64,000 nucleotides of DNA from Akkermansiaceae bacterium UBA7331 (GCA_002471255.1 DKPP01000002.1:27623-91622); one strand, 5' to 3'. Shown: positions 46,367-55,992, counted from the stretch's first letter. Notes: generated from the letters alone by a model not told the origin. Numbers and translations are program-made.

Positions 46367-48262
46367 TTATTTCTTAGGTGTCACGTTACGCATGTTATTT
46401 TTCTGTGCTTGAGCTTTTTGTTGTTGCTCTAAAGCGATGCGTTGTTTTTCCATGAGTTTTTCAAAAAATCCGGGTTTCCCTTTCTTTTTGCTTTCGGTAA
46501 GCGTTGGTAAAGGCAAGCGTTGGATGTAGAGGGTTTGTGCAATGGAAATAATGTTCTGCGTCGTCCAGTATAAAGCAAGTGCCGAAGCAAAGTTATAACA
46601 GAAGAAGAAGAAGATAAGAGGCATGAGGTTCATGATCATGCGCTGGGTCTTATCACCTGCTTGAGGTGTAAGTCTCATTTGGATGATCATGGTGACAGCC
46701 ATGATTAATGGGAGAATGTTGATCGGGATGCCATAAAGGTGAGCTACCGTATCAGGAAGTGATAGGTCTTGCATCCACAAGCAGAATGGTTGCCCTCTTA
46801 ATTCGGTAGAGTATTGCAATACACGGTAGAAGGCAAAGAAGATTGGAATCTGAATGAGCATTGGCAAGCAGCCACTGGCAGGATTGATACCATACTTTTT
46901 GTATAGTTTCATCATTTCGCCATTCATTTTCTGAGGATTGTCCTTGTAGATATCCTTGAGCTTTTGCATCTCAGGTTGTACAAGAGACATGCGCTTCATC
47001 GACATGTATGACTTCTTGTAAAGAGGCCAAATAAGTACACGCACAACGAAGGTCATGCAGATGATGGCTATACCCCAGTTACCGAACCATTGATCAAAGA
47101 TATTGAGCAACCAGTTCATGGGGATACTTAAAACGGATAACCATCCGTAAGCCATGATATCGCTAATCCCGGGATAAGTCTCATTTAAGGCTCGAAGGTA
47201 TGGGTTAACTTTAGGACCTGTGTAAATGTCATAAGTTAAGGTTTGAGCCGCATTAGGAGTCAAAGAAATGTTAGGAGTGCTCATAGCCAAGGTTACACCG
47301 GCTACTTTTTCATTACCTTCATGGATTAATTCGAATTCTTGGCGTTTTCCAAAAATCGAAGAACCTCTTGATTGATCTTGAGGGATCAAGATGGTGGCAT
47401 AGTACTGACTCATTACCCCTGCATAAGCGAGTTTGTCTAGGGGGCCTTCAACGATGAATGGCTTGGCACTGGAGAAGAATCCACCTGTAAAGTAGCTAGG
47501 TGCTTCTTGTTCGAATGAACCGTCCGTATTGTAGAAAAGGTGAGTGTACATATCCTGAGGTTCGCTTTTGGCGATTGGATAAGCACTACCTGCTAAGATA
47601 CCAAGATTGTTTAAATCAAGAATGCGATCTGATTTATTGATCAAGGTAATGGAAAGTTTAAGAATATAGCGGCTACCTTCTAAGACGTCTCCGGATTTAT
47701 CGGAAATTGGGTTAAGCGTATATTTTTTAACGATGGAAAGCTGTCTTGCCGCATCATAACCTACAAGGGTCACGGAATCTGGGGTGCGCTGAGCTTCCTT
47801 ATAGACAGTTGTATCAGAAGTAGGCTCTTGAGATGGGCTCATGTTAAAGACCAGCTCACCGATACCTTGTTTTTGTGATTCGTTAATCACAATGTTGGTA
47901 TCTTTTACCTTTTGGCTGTCAACGATGTCGTTATGTAATTCGACTTGTGAAATGCCACCACCAATACGGCTAAAAGTGTAAGTAGTAAAAGGTTCGGTTT
48001 TACCGTCAATTGTTTGAGTAGAAGATAAGGTGATTGGAGATTTTTTATCTTCTTCTATGGCTTGGTTGATCGGATTAGCTACATCGGTTTGAGGAGTAGT
48101 TGATACCGATGGAGTGCTCGTTTGTTGAGCAGTTTCGACCGTTTGCGTTTGTGCCGGCTTGTTGTCTGGTTCTGGTTGCTCTTTTGTTTGACTACTATAG
48201 TAGAAGTTCAAACCTAAGCCGGCCAAACAGAAGGCTACGATAATCCATGTTTTGCGATCCAT
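46367..48262 (-). CDS. yidC: Membrane protein insertase YidC
   Basis: This protein of about 631 residues from ATG 48262 has an N-terminal membrane segment (MDRKTWIIVAFCLAGLGLNF), a large Thr/Gln-rich then beta-sandwich periplasmic domain (about 100-390), and the conserved insertase core (NWGIAIICMTFVVRVLIWPLYKKSYMSMKRM, then GCLPMLIQIPIFFAFYRVL). The long form is typical of Gram-negative bacteria. A reading frame 32 residues longer would overlap yidD and lacks a sensible start. The gene ends the rpmH-rnpA-yidD-yidC cluster. Confidence 0.96.
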   Translation of the reverse strand: MDRKTWIIVAFCLAGLGLNFYYSSQTKEQPEPDNKPAQTQTVETAQQTSTPSVSTTPQTDVANPINQAIEEDKKSPITLSSTQTIDGKTEPFTTYTFSRIGGGISQVELHNDIVDSQKVKDTNIVINESQKQGIGELVFNMSPSQEPTSDTTVYKEAQRTPDSVTLVGYDAARQLSIVKKYTLNPISDKSGDVLEGSRYILKLSITLINKSDRILDLNNLGILAGSAYPIAKSEPQDMYTHLFYNTDGSFEQEAPSYFTGGFFSSAKPFIVEGPLDKLAYAGVMSQYYATILIPQDQSRGSSIFGKRQEFELIHEGNEKVAGVTLAMSTPNISLTPNAAQTLTYDIYTGPKVNPYLRALNETYPGISDIMAYGWLSVLSIPMNWLLNIFDQWFGNWGIAIICMTFVVRVLIWPLYKKSYMSMKRMSLVQPEMQKLKDIYKDNPQKMNGEMMKLYKKYGINPASGCLPMLIQIPIFFAFYRVLQYSTELRGQPFCLWMQDLSLPDTVAHLYGIPINILPLIMAVTMIIQMRLTPQAGDKTQRMIMNLMPLIFFFFCYNFASALALYWTTQNIISIAQTLYIQRLPLPTLTESKKKGKPGFFEKLMEKQRIALEQQQKAQAQKNNMRNVTPKK

Positions 48263-48284
48263 AGTCTGTGTTGTGTTAAATGCT

Positions 48285-48557
48285 TTATAGGGAAATCTTT
48301 TTATCGGATGCTTCTGCTTGCTCCTTTTTGGGTGGTACGGGGTCAAACCCTGATCCACCCCAAGGTTGGCATCTGGCTATGCGTTTACATCCTAGCCACG
48401 TGCCTTTTATTGCTCCATGTATCTGAATAGCTTCGATCATGTAAGCAGAGCATGTTGGGTGAAATCGGCAACCTGCTCCCGGACCGCATATCGCGTGCAA
48501 AACCGGATTGATAAAGCGTTGATAAAGGCGTACCAACAAAATAAGCGCCTTTTTCAT
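48285..48557 (-). CDS. yidD: Membrane protein insertion efficiency factor YidD
   Basis: This 90-residue protein matches YidD: IRLYQ-type start (LVRLYQRFINPVL), then CRFHPTCSAYMIEAI and RCQPWGGSGFDPVPPK. Membrane-associated, it assists YidC-dependent insertion. It lies 22 nt upstream of yidC and 14 nt downstream of rnpA, in the conserved order. Confidence 0.95.
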   Translation of the reverse strand: MKKALILLVRLYQRFINPVLHAICGPGAGCRFHPTCSAYMIEAIQIHGAIKGTWLGCKRIARCQPWGGSGFDPVPPKKEQAEASDKKISL

Positions 48558-48571
48558 GGGAAGAGGAAACC

Positions 48572-48946
48572 TTATGATTTTTTAGTGATAGGGGGCGTAA
48601 GAAGTTGTGATTTAAGTCTTTTAGCCGCCTTGATCCAATCTTTCTCAAGTTGAGAAAAATCAGCTTCCACAGCTCTCCATCTCAAAACACATACCAAATC
48701 AATGCCTTGCGAAAAGATATCGGCATTTCGACGTAAGATTTCTCTAACACGTCGGCGTAATCGATTTCTCACGACTGCGCAACCAATTTTCTTTGTGCAA
48801 ATAATGCCAAATTTGGAGGCTTCTTCGGGGTTGTTAAGCGGGGCTGCGCTTAACACAACGAGCCGACCTGCTACAGATGGTCCCTCGTTCCTAACTCGGG
48901 CGAACTCAAACGCCCTTGTCATGCTTTGTTTTCGAGTTAGACGCAT
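48572..48946 (-). CDS. rnpA: Ribonuclease P protein component
   Basis: This 124-residue protein matches RnpA. It has an N-terminal LTRKQSMTRAFEFARV and the RNA-binding helix KIGCAVVRNRLRRRVREILRR, the RNR signature of the family. It supports RNase P RNA in tRNA 5' maturation. It lies 67 nt after rpmH in the usual order. RNase P RNA itself is not in the window. Confidence 0.95.
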   Translation of the reverse strand: MRLTRKQSMTRAFEFARVRNEGPSVAGRLVVLSAAPLNNPEEASKFGIICTKKIGCAVVRNRLRRRVREILRRNADIFSQGIDLVCVLRWRAVEADFSQLEKDWIKAAKRLKSQLLTPPITKKS

Positions 48947-49013
48947 CTCCCGCGGGTCGGCCCGTGAAAAGAATGTTCTTAATCGGCGCTACGCCAAATC
49001 AACATCAGATCGA

Positions 49014-49199
49014 TTAACGACCGTGTTGGATGGTGTGACGCTTGTACTGAATTTCGGCACCCTTCGGAAGAAGGCGCTTGCGACCTTTAGCACGACGTCT
49101 GCGGAGGATAGCAGCACCGTTTTTGGTAGCCATACGTGCACGGAATCCGAATTGACGCTTGCGGCAGCGCTTTGATGGTTGATATGTCCTCTTGCTCAT
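49014..49199 (-). CDS. rpmH: Ribosomal protein L34 with C-terminal extension
   Basis: L34 (MSKRTYQPSKRCRKRQFGFRAR) is followed by the conserved RRRRAKGRKRL. Most L34 proteins end here at about 45 residues, but this one continues for 18 more (PKGAEIQYKRHTIQHGR) to 61. It begins the rpmH-rnpA-yidD-yidC cluster and is preceded by a good promoter. Confidence 0.95.
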   Translation of the reverse strand: MSKRTYQPSKRCRKRQFGFRARMATKNGAAILRRRRAKGRKRLLPKGAEIQYKRHTIQHGR

Positions 49200-49273
49200 G
49201 ATTTGAAAAGTCTAGTGTTAATTACTGGATTTAGTGCCTTCCGTCTAAACGGGCAACGCACAACCGGACAGAT

Positions 49274-49301
49274 ACAATAAACATTATTGAGCAATTGTCA
49301 A
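49274..49301 (-). promoter_or_regulatory. putative sigma-70 promoter of rpmH
   Basis: On the minus strand TTGACA (49301-49296) is followed by a 16-nt spacer and TATTGT (49279-49274), about 75 nt before the rpmH start. The perfect -35 and the position support the call. Near 49321-49349 short AACGC/GCGTT palindromes are of unknown meaning. Confidence 0.55.
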
Positions 49302-49404
49302 TCCGTCTCATAATTTTTTTGCGTTGCGGTAACGCTAAATCCAGCGTTAATTTGTTATTGTTATTTTAATTTAAGTTGGTTATGTATTTTATTCTTTTAT
49401 CGAA

Positions 49405-51516
49405 TTATAAGAATAAAAGTTCAGCATAAGTAGGTACAGGCCAAAGTTCAGCGTCTGTAATCGACTCTAAAGAATCAATTATTACGCGTAATTTCGCCAT
49501 TCCGTCCTTCATTTCGACATAATTTCCTTCTTTTGTCGCGGCTTTTAGGGCTGTTAATGCGTCCGGAATTTGGTCGAGTAATTCACCGATTTGATTAGCA
49601 CGTTGAATAGTTGTTTTTGTGCCGGCGGTAATGCCAGCTTCATTCATCGTACGGATAGTCGAAGTGAGTCGGTTAAGTTGCTCGGTGATAGATGGTAAAT
49701 AGAGAGTCTCAACCATTAAAATAGCGGTTTCTGCCTCAATATTGAGCTCCTTATAATAAATTTCCGTTTGAATCTCATGACGTGCATGTAATTCTTGCGG
49801 ACTCACGACGTGATATTTTTCAAAAAGCTCAATAGCTTTAGGTTCTTCGAGAGCCTGAAGGGCGTCAATCGTGTCGCGAGTATTTGCTAAACCGCGCTTT
49901 TCTGCCTCTTCAACCCATGCTGATCCATATCCATCACCGCTAAAGAGAATTCTCTTGTGGTCTTTAATGATGGTTTGAAGAGTTTTTTGCAATACGTCAC
50001 GAAATTCTTCAGGTGTCTTTGCTTTTTCCAATATGGTGCAAATCTCGTCTAAGGTTTCGGCAACGATCGTGTTGAGCACTGTCATTGGCCATGCACAAGT
50101 TTGAGATGATCCCACTGCGCGGAATTCAAACTTGTTACCGGTGAAAGCAAATGGGCTTGTTCTATTGCGATCTGAGGTATCTAAAGGCAAGCTAGGTAGG
50201 GCGTCCACACCGATGTGCATGCTCTTAGCTCTTTTTGTTTTCTTTGTGGTACCTTGCTCGATTTGGGCAATGATTTCATCCAACATGTCACCTAAGAAAA
50301 TGGAAACAATTGCCGGAGGTGCTTCGTGAGCGCCTAGGCGGTGCTCATTACCTGCTTTGGCTACGGATGCGCGTAAGATATCTGCATGAGTATCTACGGC
50401 TTTAATCGTGGCGCAAAGTAGAGTAAGGAAGATAGCGTTTTCATGTGGGCTATTGCCGGGATTTAAAAGGCTACCGTATCCTGGAGCTGATAGAGACCAG
50501 TTGTTGTGTTTGCCTGAGCCATTCATTCCTTTGAATGGCTTTTCATGCAAGAGACAAACCAAATCATGTTTATCGGCTGTTTTGCGTAAAACTTCCATGA
50601 CCATCATGTTGTGGTCAACTGCCAAGTTTTGGCTTTCAAAAACAGGAGCGATTTCGAATTGACCGGGAGCCACTTCGTTGTGACGGGTTTTGGCAGGAAT
50701 GCCCAATTTCCAAAGAGCTTCATCGACCTCCATCATGTAGTCAAGGACGCGATCTTTAATAGAGCCAAAGTAATGGTCTTCCATTTGTTGATGCTTTGGT
50801 GGCACATTGCCAAACAAAGTACGTCCGCACATGATTAAGTCAGGACGCATGGCATATAATTCTTTATCGACAAGGAAGTACTCTTGTTCTGCGCCTAAGT
50901 TTGTGGTCACGCGAATGTTTTTGGATTCGCCAAAGCAAGCTAACAAACGTTGAGCTTGTTGAGTAACCGCACTCATTGATCTTAGTAAAGGTGTTTTTTT
51001 GTCGAGAGCTTGACCTTTGTATGAACAAAATGCTGTAGGGATGCATAAGGTTGCGCTGCAATCGGTGCGTTTGATGAAAGCAGGGCTGGTAGGATCCCAT
51101 GCCGTATAACCGCGAGCTTCAAAGGTGGCACGAAGTCCACCGGATGGGAAGCTTGATGCATCAGGTTCGCCCTGTACCAAGCTTTTTCCTGAGAATTTTA
51201 ATTCAAGATTACCATCAGAATCTACATCTACAAAAGAATCGTGTTTTTCGGCAGTACTACCATTAAGTGGCTGGAACCAGTGAGTATAGTGAGTAGCTCC
51301 TTTTTCCAGAGCCCAAGTCATCATGGCTTGAGCCACTTCGTTTGCGATATCGGTATCAAGTTTTTCACCTTTGCGAGTTGTCGCAAGTAATTTCTTGTAG
51401 ATAGGGCGAGGGAGGTAATCTCGCATGGTCTCCAAACTAAAAACGTCCTGACCATAGATTTCTGCGATATATTCTGCAGCGTTATCGGAACTGATGTGCG
51501 GTATCGTGTTCATCAT
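49405..51516 (-). CDS. glnN: Glutamine synthetase type III
   Basis: This 703-residue enzyme is nearly twice the size of GSI and typical of the GSIII family. Blocks visible are HYTHWFQPLNGSTAEKHDSF, EQEYFLVDKELY, TRHNEVAPGQFEIAPVFE, GMNGSGKHNNWSLS and NRTSPFAFTGNKFEFRAVGSSQ. It makes glutamine from glutamate and ammonia. The large C-terminal domain is helical. The gene is monocistronic; its leader of 140 nt contains a terminator of the neighbour upstream. Confidence 0.97.
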   Translation of the reverse strand: MMNTIPHISSDNAAEYIAEIYGQDVFSLETMRDYLPRPIYKKLLATTRKGEKLDTDIANEVAQAMMTWALEKGATHYTHWFQPLNGSTAEKHDSFVDVDSDGNLELKFSGKSLVQGEPDASSFPSGGLRATFEARGYTAWDPTSPAFIKRTDCSATLCIPTAFCSYKGQALDKKTPLLRSMSAVTQQAQRLLACFGESKNIRVTTNLGAEQEYFLVDKELYAMRPDLIMCGRTLFGNVPPKHQQMEDHYFGSIKDRVLDYMMEVDEALWKLGIPAKTRHNEVAPGQFEIAPVFESQNLAVDHNMMVMEVLRKTADKHDLVCLLHEKPFKGMNGSGKHNNWSLSAPGYGSLLNPGNSPHENAIFLTLLCATIKAVDTHADILRASVAKAGNEHRLGAHEAPPAIVSIFLGDMLDEIIAQIEQGTTKKTKRAKSMHIGVDALPSLPLDTSDRNRTSPFAFTGNKFEFRAVGSSQTCAWPMTVLNTIVAETLDEICTILEKAKTPEEFRDVLQKTLQTIIKDHKRILFSGDGYGSAWVEEAEKRGLANTRDTIDALQALEEPKAIELFEKYHVVSPQELHARHEIQTEIYYKELNIEAETAILMVETLYLPSITEQLNRLTSTIRTMNEAGITAGTKTTIQRANQIGELLDQIPDALTALKAATKEGNYVEMKDGMAKLRVIIDSLESITDAELWPVPTYAELLFL

Positions 51517-51630
51517 GTTATGAAACTCTCGTGGAGGGTTGCCACATTAAACTCTATCTTGGTTATCATATCAAGGCGCAATACGGTTATAATTGTTTAG
51601 CGACCGTCATCAATAGATTTAGAAAAAGAA

Positions 51631-51670
51631 AAACCGATGCATCTTGAAGATGATCGGTTTCAATTTTTTT
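51631..51670 (-). terminator. terminator after the mutarotase gene
   Basis: AAACCGAT (51631-51638) pairs with ATCGGTTT (51653-51660), with an inner ATCTT/AAGAT stem. On the minus strand it is followed by TTTTCTTTTTC, and on the plus strand by CAATTTTTTT, so it may work both ways. Confidence 0.8.
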
Positions 51671-51682
51671 AGAATTGTGGTT

Positions 51683-52510
51683 TTATCGGATGGTAAGCTT
51701 TTGCTTGATTGTATGAGTTTCGCCCGGGGCTAAACTAATTGAATGTTTACCAACATTACCGGTTTCCACGCAAATGAATTGATCGCTGGCTTCATCCCCT
51801 AAATCAGCCATTTGTGAAGCCAATTTCTGACCTGGGTTCCAAATGATGATTGATTGAGTATTTTGATACGCAATTTTTACAACTCGATTTTGGATCGGAT
51901 CCGTCAATCTAATGTCGCCATCGGGTTCTTCCAGATCATAAATACGATCTAATGGACCTTGTGGGCATAAAGGTGCTTCTATATGCTGAGTAGCATCCGC
52001 TGAAAATTCCTCAAATGGAGTATCGCTTAATCCGGAAATTAAGCATTTTGTGTAATCGCTGACTTTAAAGTAATTGTGAAATGCCTCAGTTAATTTCCAC
52101 GAAGATTTTCTTGCTGTGGTTTGTAAGGTCATCACTAAAGATTCACCGATAATCATTTTTAGGATAGCGGAAGGCAAATTTTCATCTTCAGGATTTAATG
52201 ATAGTTGAAGTGAAATTTGACCATCATCATCTATGGATTGGCTATCTAGCTCCCAATTCTGTATTCGAGCGATTCCGTGTGAGGGTTGTTCCGGCTTGCT
52301 TCCAAACCATGGCCAACAAATTGGTATGCCACCACGAATGGCTTTACCTGCACAATATTCATGTCGTGGTGATAAAAATAAGATTTCACCAGATTCCTTG
52401 GGTGCCCATGAAGTCAAGTGAGCTCCTTGGATGCAGAGAGAGGCTTTGCATAAAGGAGTATCAAATGTCAAAACATCTAAACCTGATTGTGTAGTTATTT
52501 TTTTTAGCAT
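51683..52510 (-). CDS. D-hexose-6-phosphate mutarotase (aldose 1-epimerase family, YeaD type)
   Basis: This 275-residue beta-sandwich protein interconverts the anomers of a hexose 6-phosphate. YeaD features are CIQGAHLTSWAP, LFLSPRHEYCAGKAIRGGIPICWPWFG, HGIARIQNWEL and a Glu in ICVETGNVGKHSISLAPGE, expected to be a general base. The gene is 14 nt from pdxH and probably shares its transcript. Confidence 0.88.
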   Translation of the reverse strand: MLKKITTQSGLDVLTFDTPLCKASLCIQGAHLTSWAPKESGEILFLSPRHEYCAGKAIRGGIPICWPWFGSKPEQPSHGIARIQNWELDSQSIDDDGQISLQLSLNPEDENLPSAILKMIIGESLVMTLQTTARKSSWKLTEAFHNYFKVSDYTKCLISGLSDTPFEEFSADATQHIEAPLCPQGPLDRIYDLEEPDGDIRLTDPIQNRVVKIAYQNTQSIIIWNPGQKLASQMADLGDEASDQFICVETGNVGKHSISLAPGETHTIKQKLTIR

Positions 52511-52524
52511 ATAAAGAGAAAAGA

Positions 52525-53163
52525 TTATGGTTGAAGACGCTCAATTGTCCATTCGCCATTTTCTTGTTGTTTGTACATAAATCGGTCGTGTACGCGACCC
52601 GGGCCACCTTGCCAAAACTCAAAAGCTCTAGGGATGATTCGATATCCACCCCAGAATGAAGGAATTGGGATTTCCCCTTGTGAGAATTTATTTTTTAATT
52701 CCAGTAATTTCATTTCAAGGAGTTTCCTTGTAGAGATGACGGAACTTTGTTGAGATACCCATGCTCCTAATTGGGAGTCTTTTGGGCGTGATAAGAAATA
52801 TTTTAATGATTCCGTGCGAGAAACCTTTTCGGCTCGGCCGTAAATGATGATCTGTCTTTCCAAGGTAACCCATGGGAATAAAATGCATACATTAGGATTT
52901 GCTGCAATGTCCTTTGCCTTGTTACTTTCGTAATTGGTAAAAAAGACAAATCCTTGCTCATTATAATATTTAAGCAAGACGGTGCGCTGTGAAGGAAAGC
53001 CATCCGGTGTGGATGTGGCTAATGAGAAAGCATTTGGTTCCGGGATTTTAGCTTCTAAGGCTTGTTTAAACCACAAATCGAATTGTTCGAATGGATTTTC
53101 CTTTAAATCTTTGCGGTGTAATTGACCTTTAAGATATTCGTTTCTAAAATCAGCTAGATCCAT
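52525..53163 (-). CDS. pdxH: Pyridoxamine 5'-phosphate oxidase
   Basis: This 212-residue FMN enzyme oxidises pyridoxamine or pyridoxine phosphate to PLP, the cofactor used in this window by GadB and CobD. The family motifs are present: ATSTPDGFPSQRTVLLKYYNEQGFVFFTNYESNKAKD, FPWVTLERQIIIYGRAEKVS, FWGGYRIIPRAFEFWQGGPGRVHDRF. It lies 21 nt before nadC's end and reads in the same direction. Confidence 0.96.
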   Translation of the reverse strand: MDLADFRNEYLKGQLHRKDLKENPFEQFDLWFKQALEAKIPEPNAFSLATSTPDGFPSQRTVLLKYYNEQGFVFFTNYESNKAKDIAANPNVCILFPWVTLERQIIIYGRAEKVSRTESLKYFLSRPKDSQLGAWVSQQSSVISTRKLLEMKLLELKNKFSQGEIPIPSFWGGYRIIPRAFEFWQGGPGRVHDRFMYKQQENGEWTIERLQP

Positions 53164-53184
53164 AATGCTTTCCTTCTTCTATGC

Positions 53185-54045
53185 TTATTCTACGCTAAAA
53201 TCTAAGCCTAAATCAAGAGATGGTGCAGAGTGGGTAACATACCCAACAGATACAAAATCTACTCCTGATTCGGCAATAGCTGCCACGGTGCTTAAATTGA
53301 CACCACCACTAGCTTCAAGTAATGGTTTAGCGCGGTCGCCACGCATCGCTACTGCTTGAGCCAATAAATCAGGTGTCATGTTATCTAACAAGACATGATC
53401 TACCCCTTCAAGGTTCAAAAATTGGCGGAATTGATCCAAATTATCTGCTTCAAGCTGAATTTCGACGTTTGGTTTGTCTTCTTTAAGCTTGTTAATGCAA
53501 GATTGTAAGTGCTCCGTATTTCCGTCGGTCATGAGGTGATTATCTTTAACCATAGCTCGATCATATAGACCTAAGCGGTGGTTAGTGCCACCCCCATGAG
53601 CAACAGCGGCCTTTTCAAGTAAACGATAGCCAGGTGTAGTCTTTCGTGTATCAAGAATACGGGCGCTAGTGTGGGAAATCGCCTTAACATATTGGCGAGT
53701 AAGAGATGCTACGCCGGATAAACGTTGGATGAAGTTAAGAGCAGTGCGCTCAGCGCCTAAGATGGATTGGGCTTTGCCTTCAATAACCATCACGACGGCA
53801 CCCGGTGCTACGTATTCACCATCTTTGAGTAGTACCTCTACTTTAAGTGATGGGTCAACTTTTTTGAAAACTTTGGCAGCAAGATCTACCCCTGATAATA
53901 CACCTTTACTGCGAGGTGTTAAGATGGCTTTTGCCGTGAGGTGCTCTGGTACGAAGTATTGAGATGTAACGTCACCGGTGCCAAAATCTTCAGCAAGGGC
54001 CAGATCAATTAGGGTATCAACGTTATCTGAAACGGAAGTGCTCAT
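53185..54045 (-). CDS. nadC: Nicotinate-nucleotide pyrophosphorylase (carboxylating)
   Basis: This 286-residue quinolinate phosphoribosyltransferase makes nicotinate mononucleotide, which is also the phosphoribose donor for CobT. Family blocks are EDFGTGDVTS, RTALNFIQRLSGVASLTRQY, ILDTRKTTPGYRLLEKAAVAHGGGTNHRLGLYDRAMVKDNH and LLEASGGVNLSTVAAIAESGVDFVSVG. It lies 9 nt after ispA in the same direction. Confidence 0.96.
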   Translation of the reverse strand: MSTSVSDNVDTLIDLALAEDFGTGDVTSQYFVPEHLTAKAILTPRSKGVLSGVDLAAKVFKKVDPSLKVEVLLKDGEYVAPGAVVMVIEGKAQSILGAERTALNFIQRLSGVASLTRQYVKAISHTSARILDTRKTTPGYRLLEKAAVAHGGGTNHRLGLYDRAMVKDNHLMTDGNTEHLQSCINKLKEDKPNVEIQLEADNLDQFRQFLNLEGVDHVLLDNMTPDLLAQAVAMRGDRAKPLLEASGGVNLSTVAAIAESGVDFVSVGYVTHSAPSLDLGLDFSVE

Positions 54046-54054
54046 TTCTTATGT

Positions 54055-54951
54055 TTAATAATTGCGGTTAAGTAGGTAGTTGGCGATCTCGGTCAATCTC
54101 TGGCGACGTGGCTCAGAGAATGTAAGTAGAGCGTCTAAAGCTGCTTGGGTACGACATTTTGCTGCTGCGCGAGCGTTATCCAAACCGATTAAGGAAGGGT
54201 ATGTTGCTTTTTCGCTAGCTTCATCCTTGCCGGATGTTTTGCCGAGTTGCTCGGTAGTAGCGGTAACATCAAGAATGTCGTCAATAATTTGGAAAGCTAA
54301 GCCAAGATTGTACCCAAAGTCGGTGAGAGCTTCGAGTTCTGCTTCGGTAGCTCCTGCACTCATGCCGCCGAATCGAAGAGCGGTCGTAAGCAAAGCTGCT
54401 GTTTTTCCTTCATGAATAGCTTGTAATTCGTATTCGTTGAGTTGCTTTTTCTCTCCTTCTAAGTCTCTTACTTGTCCTCCTATTAAGAATTTGCTACCGC
54501 CTGTGATGGCTAATTCTTGTACAAAGTTACGTAGTGAATATGGAGAGCTTGGCTCTACAAGTGAAATCACTTGGAAAGATTCGGTGAGTAAGGCATCGCC
54601 GGCAAGAATGGCAATGCCTTCACCAAATTTAACGTGGCTTGTCGGTTTGCCGCGACGAAGCTCATCATTATCCATCGCTGGCAAATCATCATGAATGAGT
54701 GAATAAGTATGCATCATTTCGATGGCGCAAGCCGGAATCAGAGCCTTTGTTATATCGCCACCGCAAGCTTCTGCTGCGGCTAAGGTCAATACAGGGCGCA
54801 TTCTTTTACCACCTGCGAACATGCTGTAGCGCATAGCTTGGTGGATGGTCGTTGGTTCCTCGTCTTCTTTTGGAAGCAAGTTATCCAACGTTTCATCGAC
54901 TAGTTGGCAACAATTGTCGATGTATTCCTTCAATGATAATTCTTCACTCAT
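54055..54951 (-). CDS. ispA: Farnesyl/geranylgeranyl diphosphate synthase (IspA family)
   Basis: This 298-residue chain-elongating prenyltransferase has the first Asp-rich motif in HDDLPAMDNDELRRGKPTSH, the second in FQIIDDILDV, and the substrate-binding FAGGKRMRPVLTL. The DDxxxxD form is the usual bacterial pattern. It makes C15 or C20 diphosphates for quinones and cell-wall lipids. Chain length is not settled by sequence alone. It sits 31 nt from asd in the same direction. Confidence 0.93.
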   Translation of the reverse strand: MSEELSLKEYIDNCCQLVDETLDNLLPKEDEEPTTIHQAMRYSMFAGGKRMRPVLTLAAAEACGGDITKALIPACAIEMMHTYSLIHDDLPAMDNDELRRGKPTSHVKFGEGIAILAGDALLTESFQVISLVEPSSPYSLRNFVQELAITGGSKFLIGGQVRDLEGEKKQLNEYELQAIHEGKTAALLTTALRFGGMSAGATEAELEALTDFGYNLGLAFQIIDDILDVTATTEQLGKTSGKDEASEKATYPSLIGLDNARAAAKCRTQAALDALLTFSEPRRQRLTEIANYLLNRNY

Positions 54952-54981
54952 GATGAAAGGGTAGATAATGCCCGCTAAAAA

Positions 54982-55992
54982 TTAGCGGGAAATTAATAAT
55001 TCAGCAATTTGTACGGCATTTAATGCGGCACCTTTACGTACTTGGTCGCCTACGACCCATAAAGTTAATGCATTATCGATAGCCAAATCTTTGCGCATAC
55101 GGCCAACGTAACAGGTGTCACCATTGGTGCTGTCTAGTGGGGTAGGCCATACGATATTTGCAGGATCATCCATCAATTCTACGCCAGGTTTGCCGTCAAA
55201 TGCTTTCTGAGCTTCTTCTACGCTAATTGGCTTTTCGAATTGAGCTGTTACGGAAATCGAGTGAGAACGATATACCGGTACGCGTACGCAAGTGCATGTT
55301 ACCTTTAATTCAGGTAAGGAAAGAATCTTGCGCCCTTCGTTGAGCATTTTTAATTCTTCCTTGGTATATCCCGTATCGGTAAACGCGTCAATTTGAGGAA
55401 TGAGGTTAAACGCGATTTGGTGCGCATAAACCTTTTTCTCTACCGGGTGACCATCTACGATAGAGCGTACTTGTGATTCTAATTCTGCAATGCCTTGTTG
55501 ACCACTGCCTGATACGGCTTGATAGCTGGAGGCAATTACCGTTTTAAGACCAAACTGCTCATGCAATGGGAATAATGCCATCAAAGTGATGATGGTGGTG
55601 CAATTTGGGTTGGCAATGATATTGCGAGGATGATTGAAAGCAGCTTCCGGATTGATTTCCGGTACTACCAATGGTACATCCGGATCTTGACGGAAAGCGG
55701 ATGAATTATCCACGACTACGCAACCTGCTGCGGCGGCGATAGGGGCATATTTTAATGAGATGCCACCACCTGCGCTAAAAAGGGCAATATCGACATCATT
55801 AAAAGAGTTTTCCGTGAGCTCTTCTACCGTGATCATTTCGCCTCTAAAGGCGACCTGTTTACCTGCTGAACGAGCCGAGGCCAAAAGTTTAAGTGAACTT
55901 AATGGAAAATTGCGTGTTTCCAAACAGGACAAAATCTCGACACCAACCGCTCCGGTGGCGCCCACAATGGCTACTTTAGGTGCTTTGTTCAT
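54982..55992 (-). CDS. asd: Aspartate-semialdehyde dehydrogenase
   Basis: This 336-residue enzyme makes aspartate semialdehyde, precursor of lysine, diaminopimelate, methionine and threonine. It has the NADP motif IVGATGAVGVEIL and the catalytic Cys in NPNCTTIITLMALFPL. The second-domain signatures are GSGQQGIAELESQ and a His region in CVRVPVYRSHSISV. It is probably the first gene of the asd-ispA-nadC-pdxH-mutarotase run. Confidence 0.96.
   Translation of the reverse strand: MNKAPKVAIVGATGAVGVEILSCLETRNFPLSSLKLLASARSAGKQVAFRGEMITVEELTENSFNDVDIALFSAGGGISLKYAPIAAAAGCVVVDNSSAFRQDPDVPLVVPEINPEAAFNHPRNIIANPNCTTIITLMALFPLHEQFGLKTVIASSYQAVSGSGQQGIAELESQVRSIVDGHPVEKKVYAHQIAFNLIPQIDAFTDTGYTKEELKMLNEGRKILSLPELKVTCTCVRVPVYRSHSISVTAQFEKPISVEEAQKAFDGKPGVELMDDPANIVWPTPLDSTNGDTCYVGRMRKDLAIDNALTLWVVGDQVRKGAALNAVQIAELLISR

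Noticed and set aside
48263..48358. N-terminal extension of YidC
   Set aside because: It overlaps yidD and lacks the membrane anchor at the start; ATG 48262 gives the standard beginning.
49200..49404. Replication origin next to rpmH
   Set aside because: rpmH is near oriC in many bacteria, but no DnaA-box cluster and no dnaA gene are present here.
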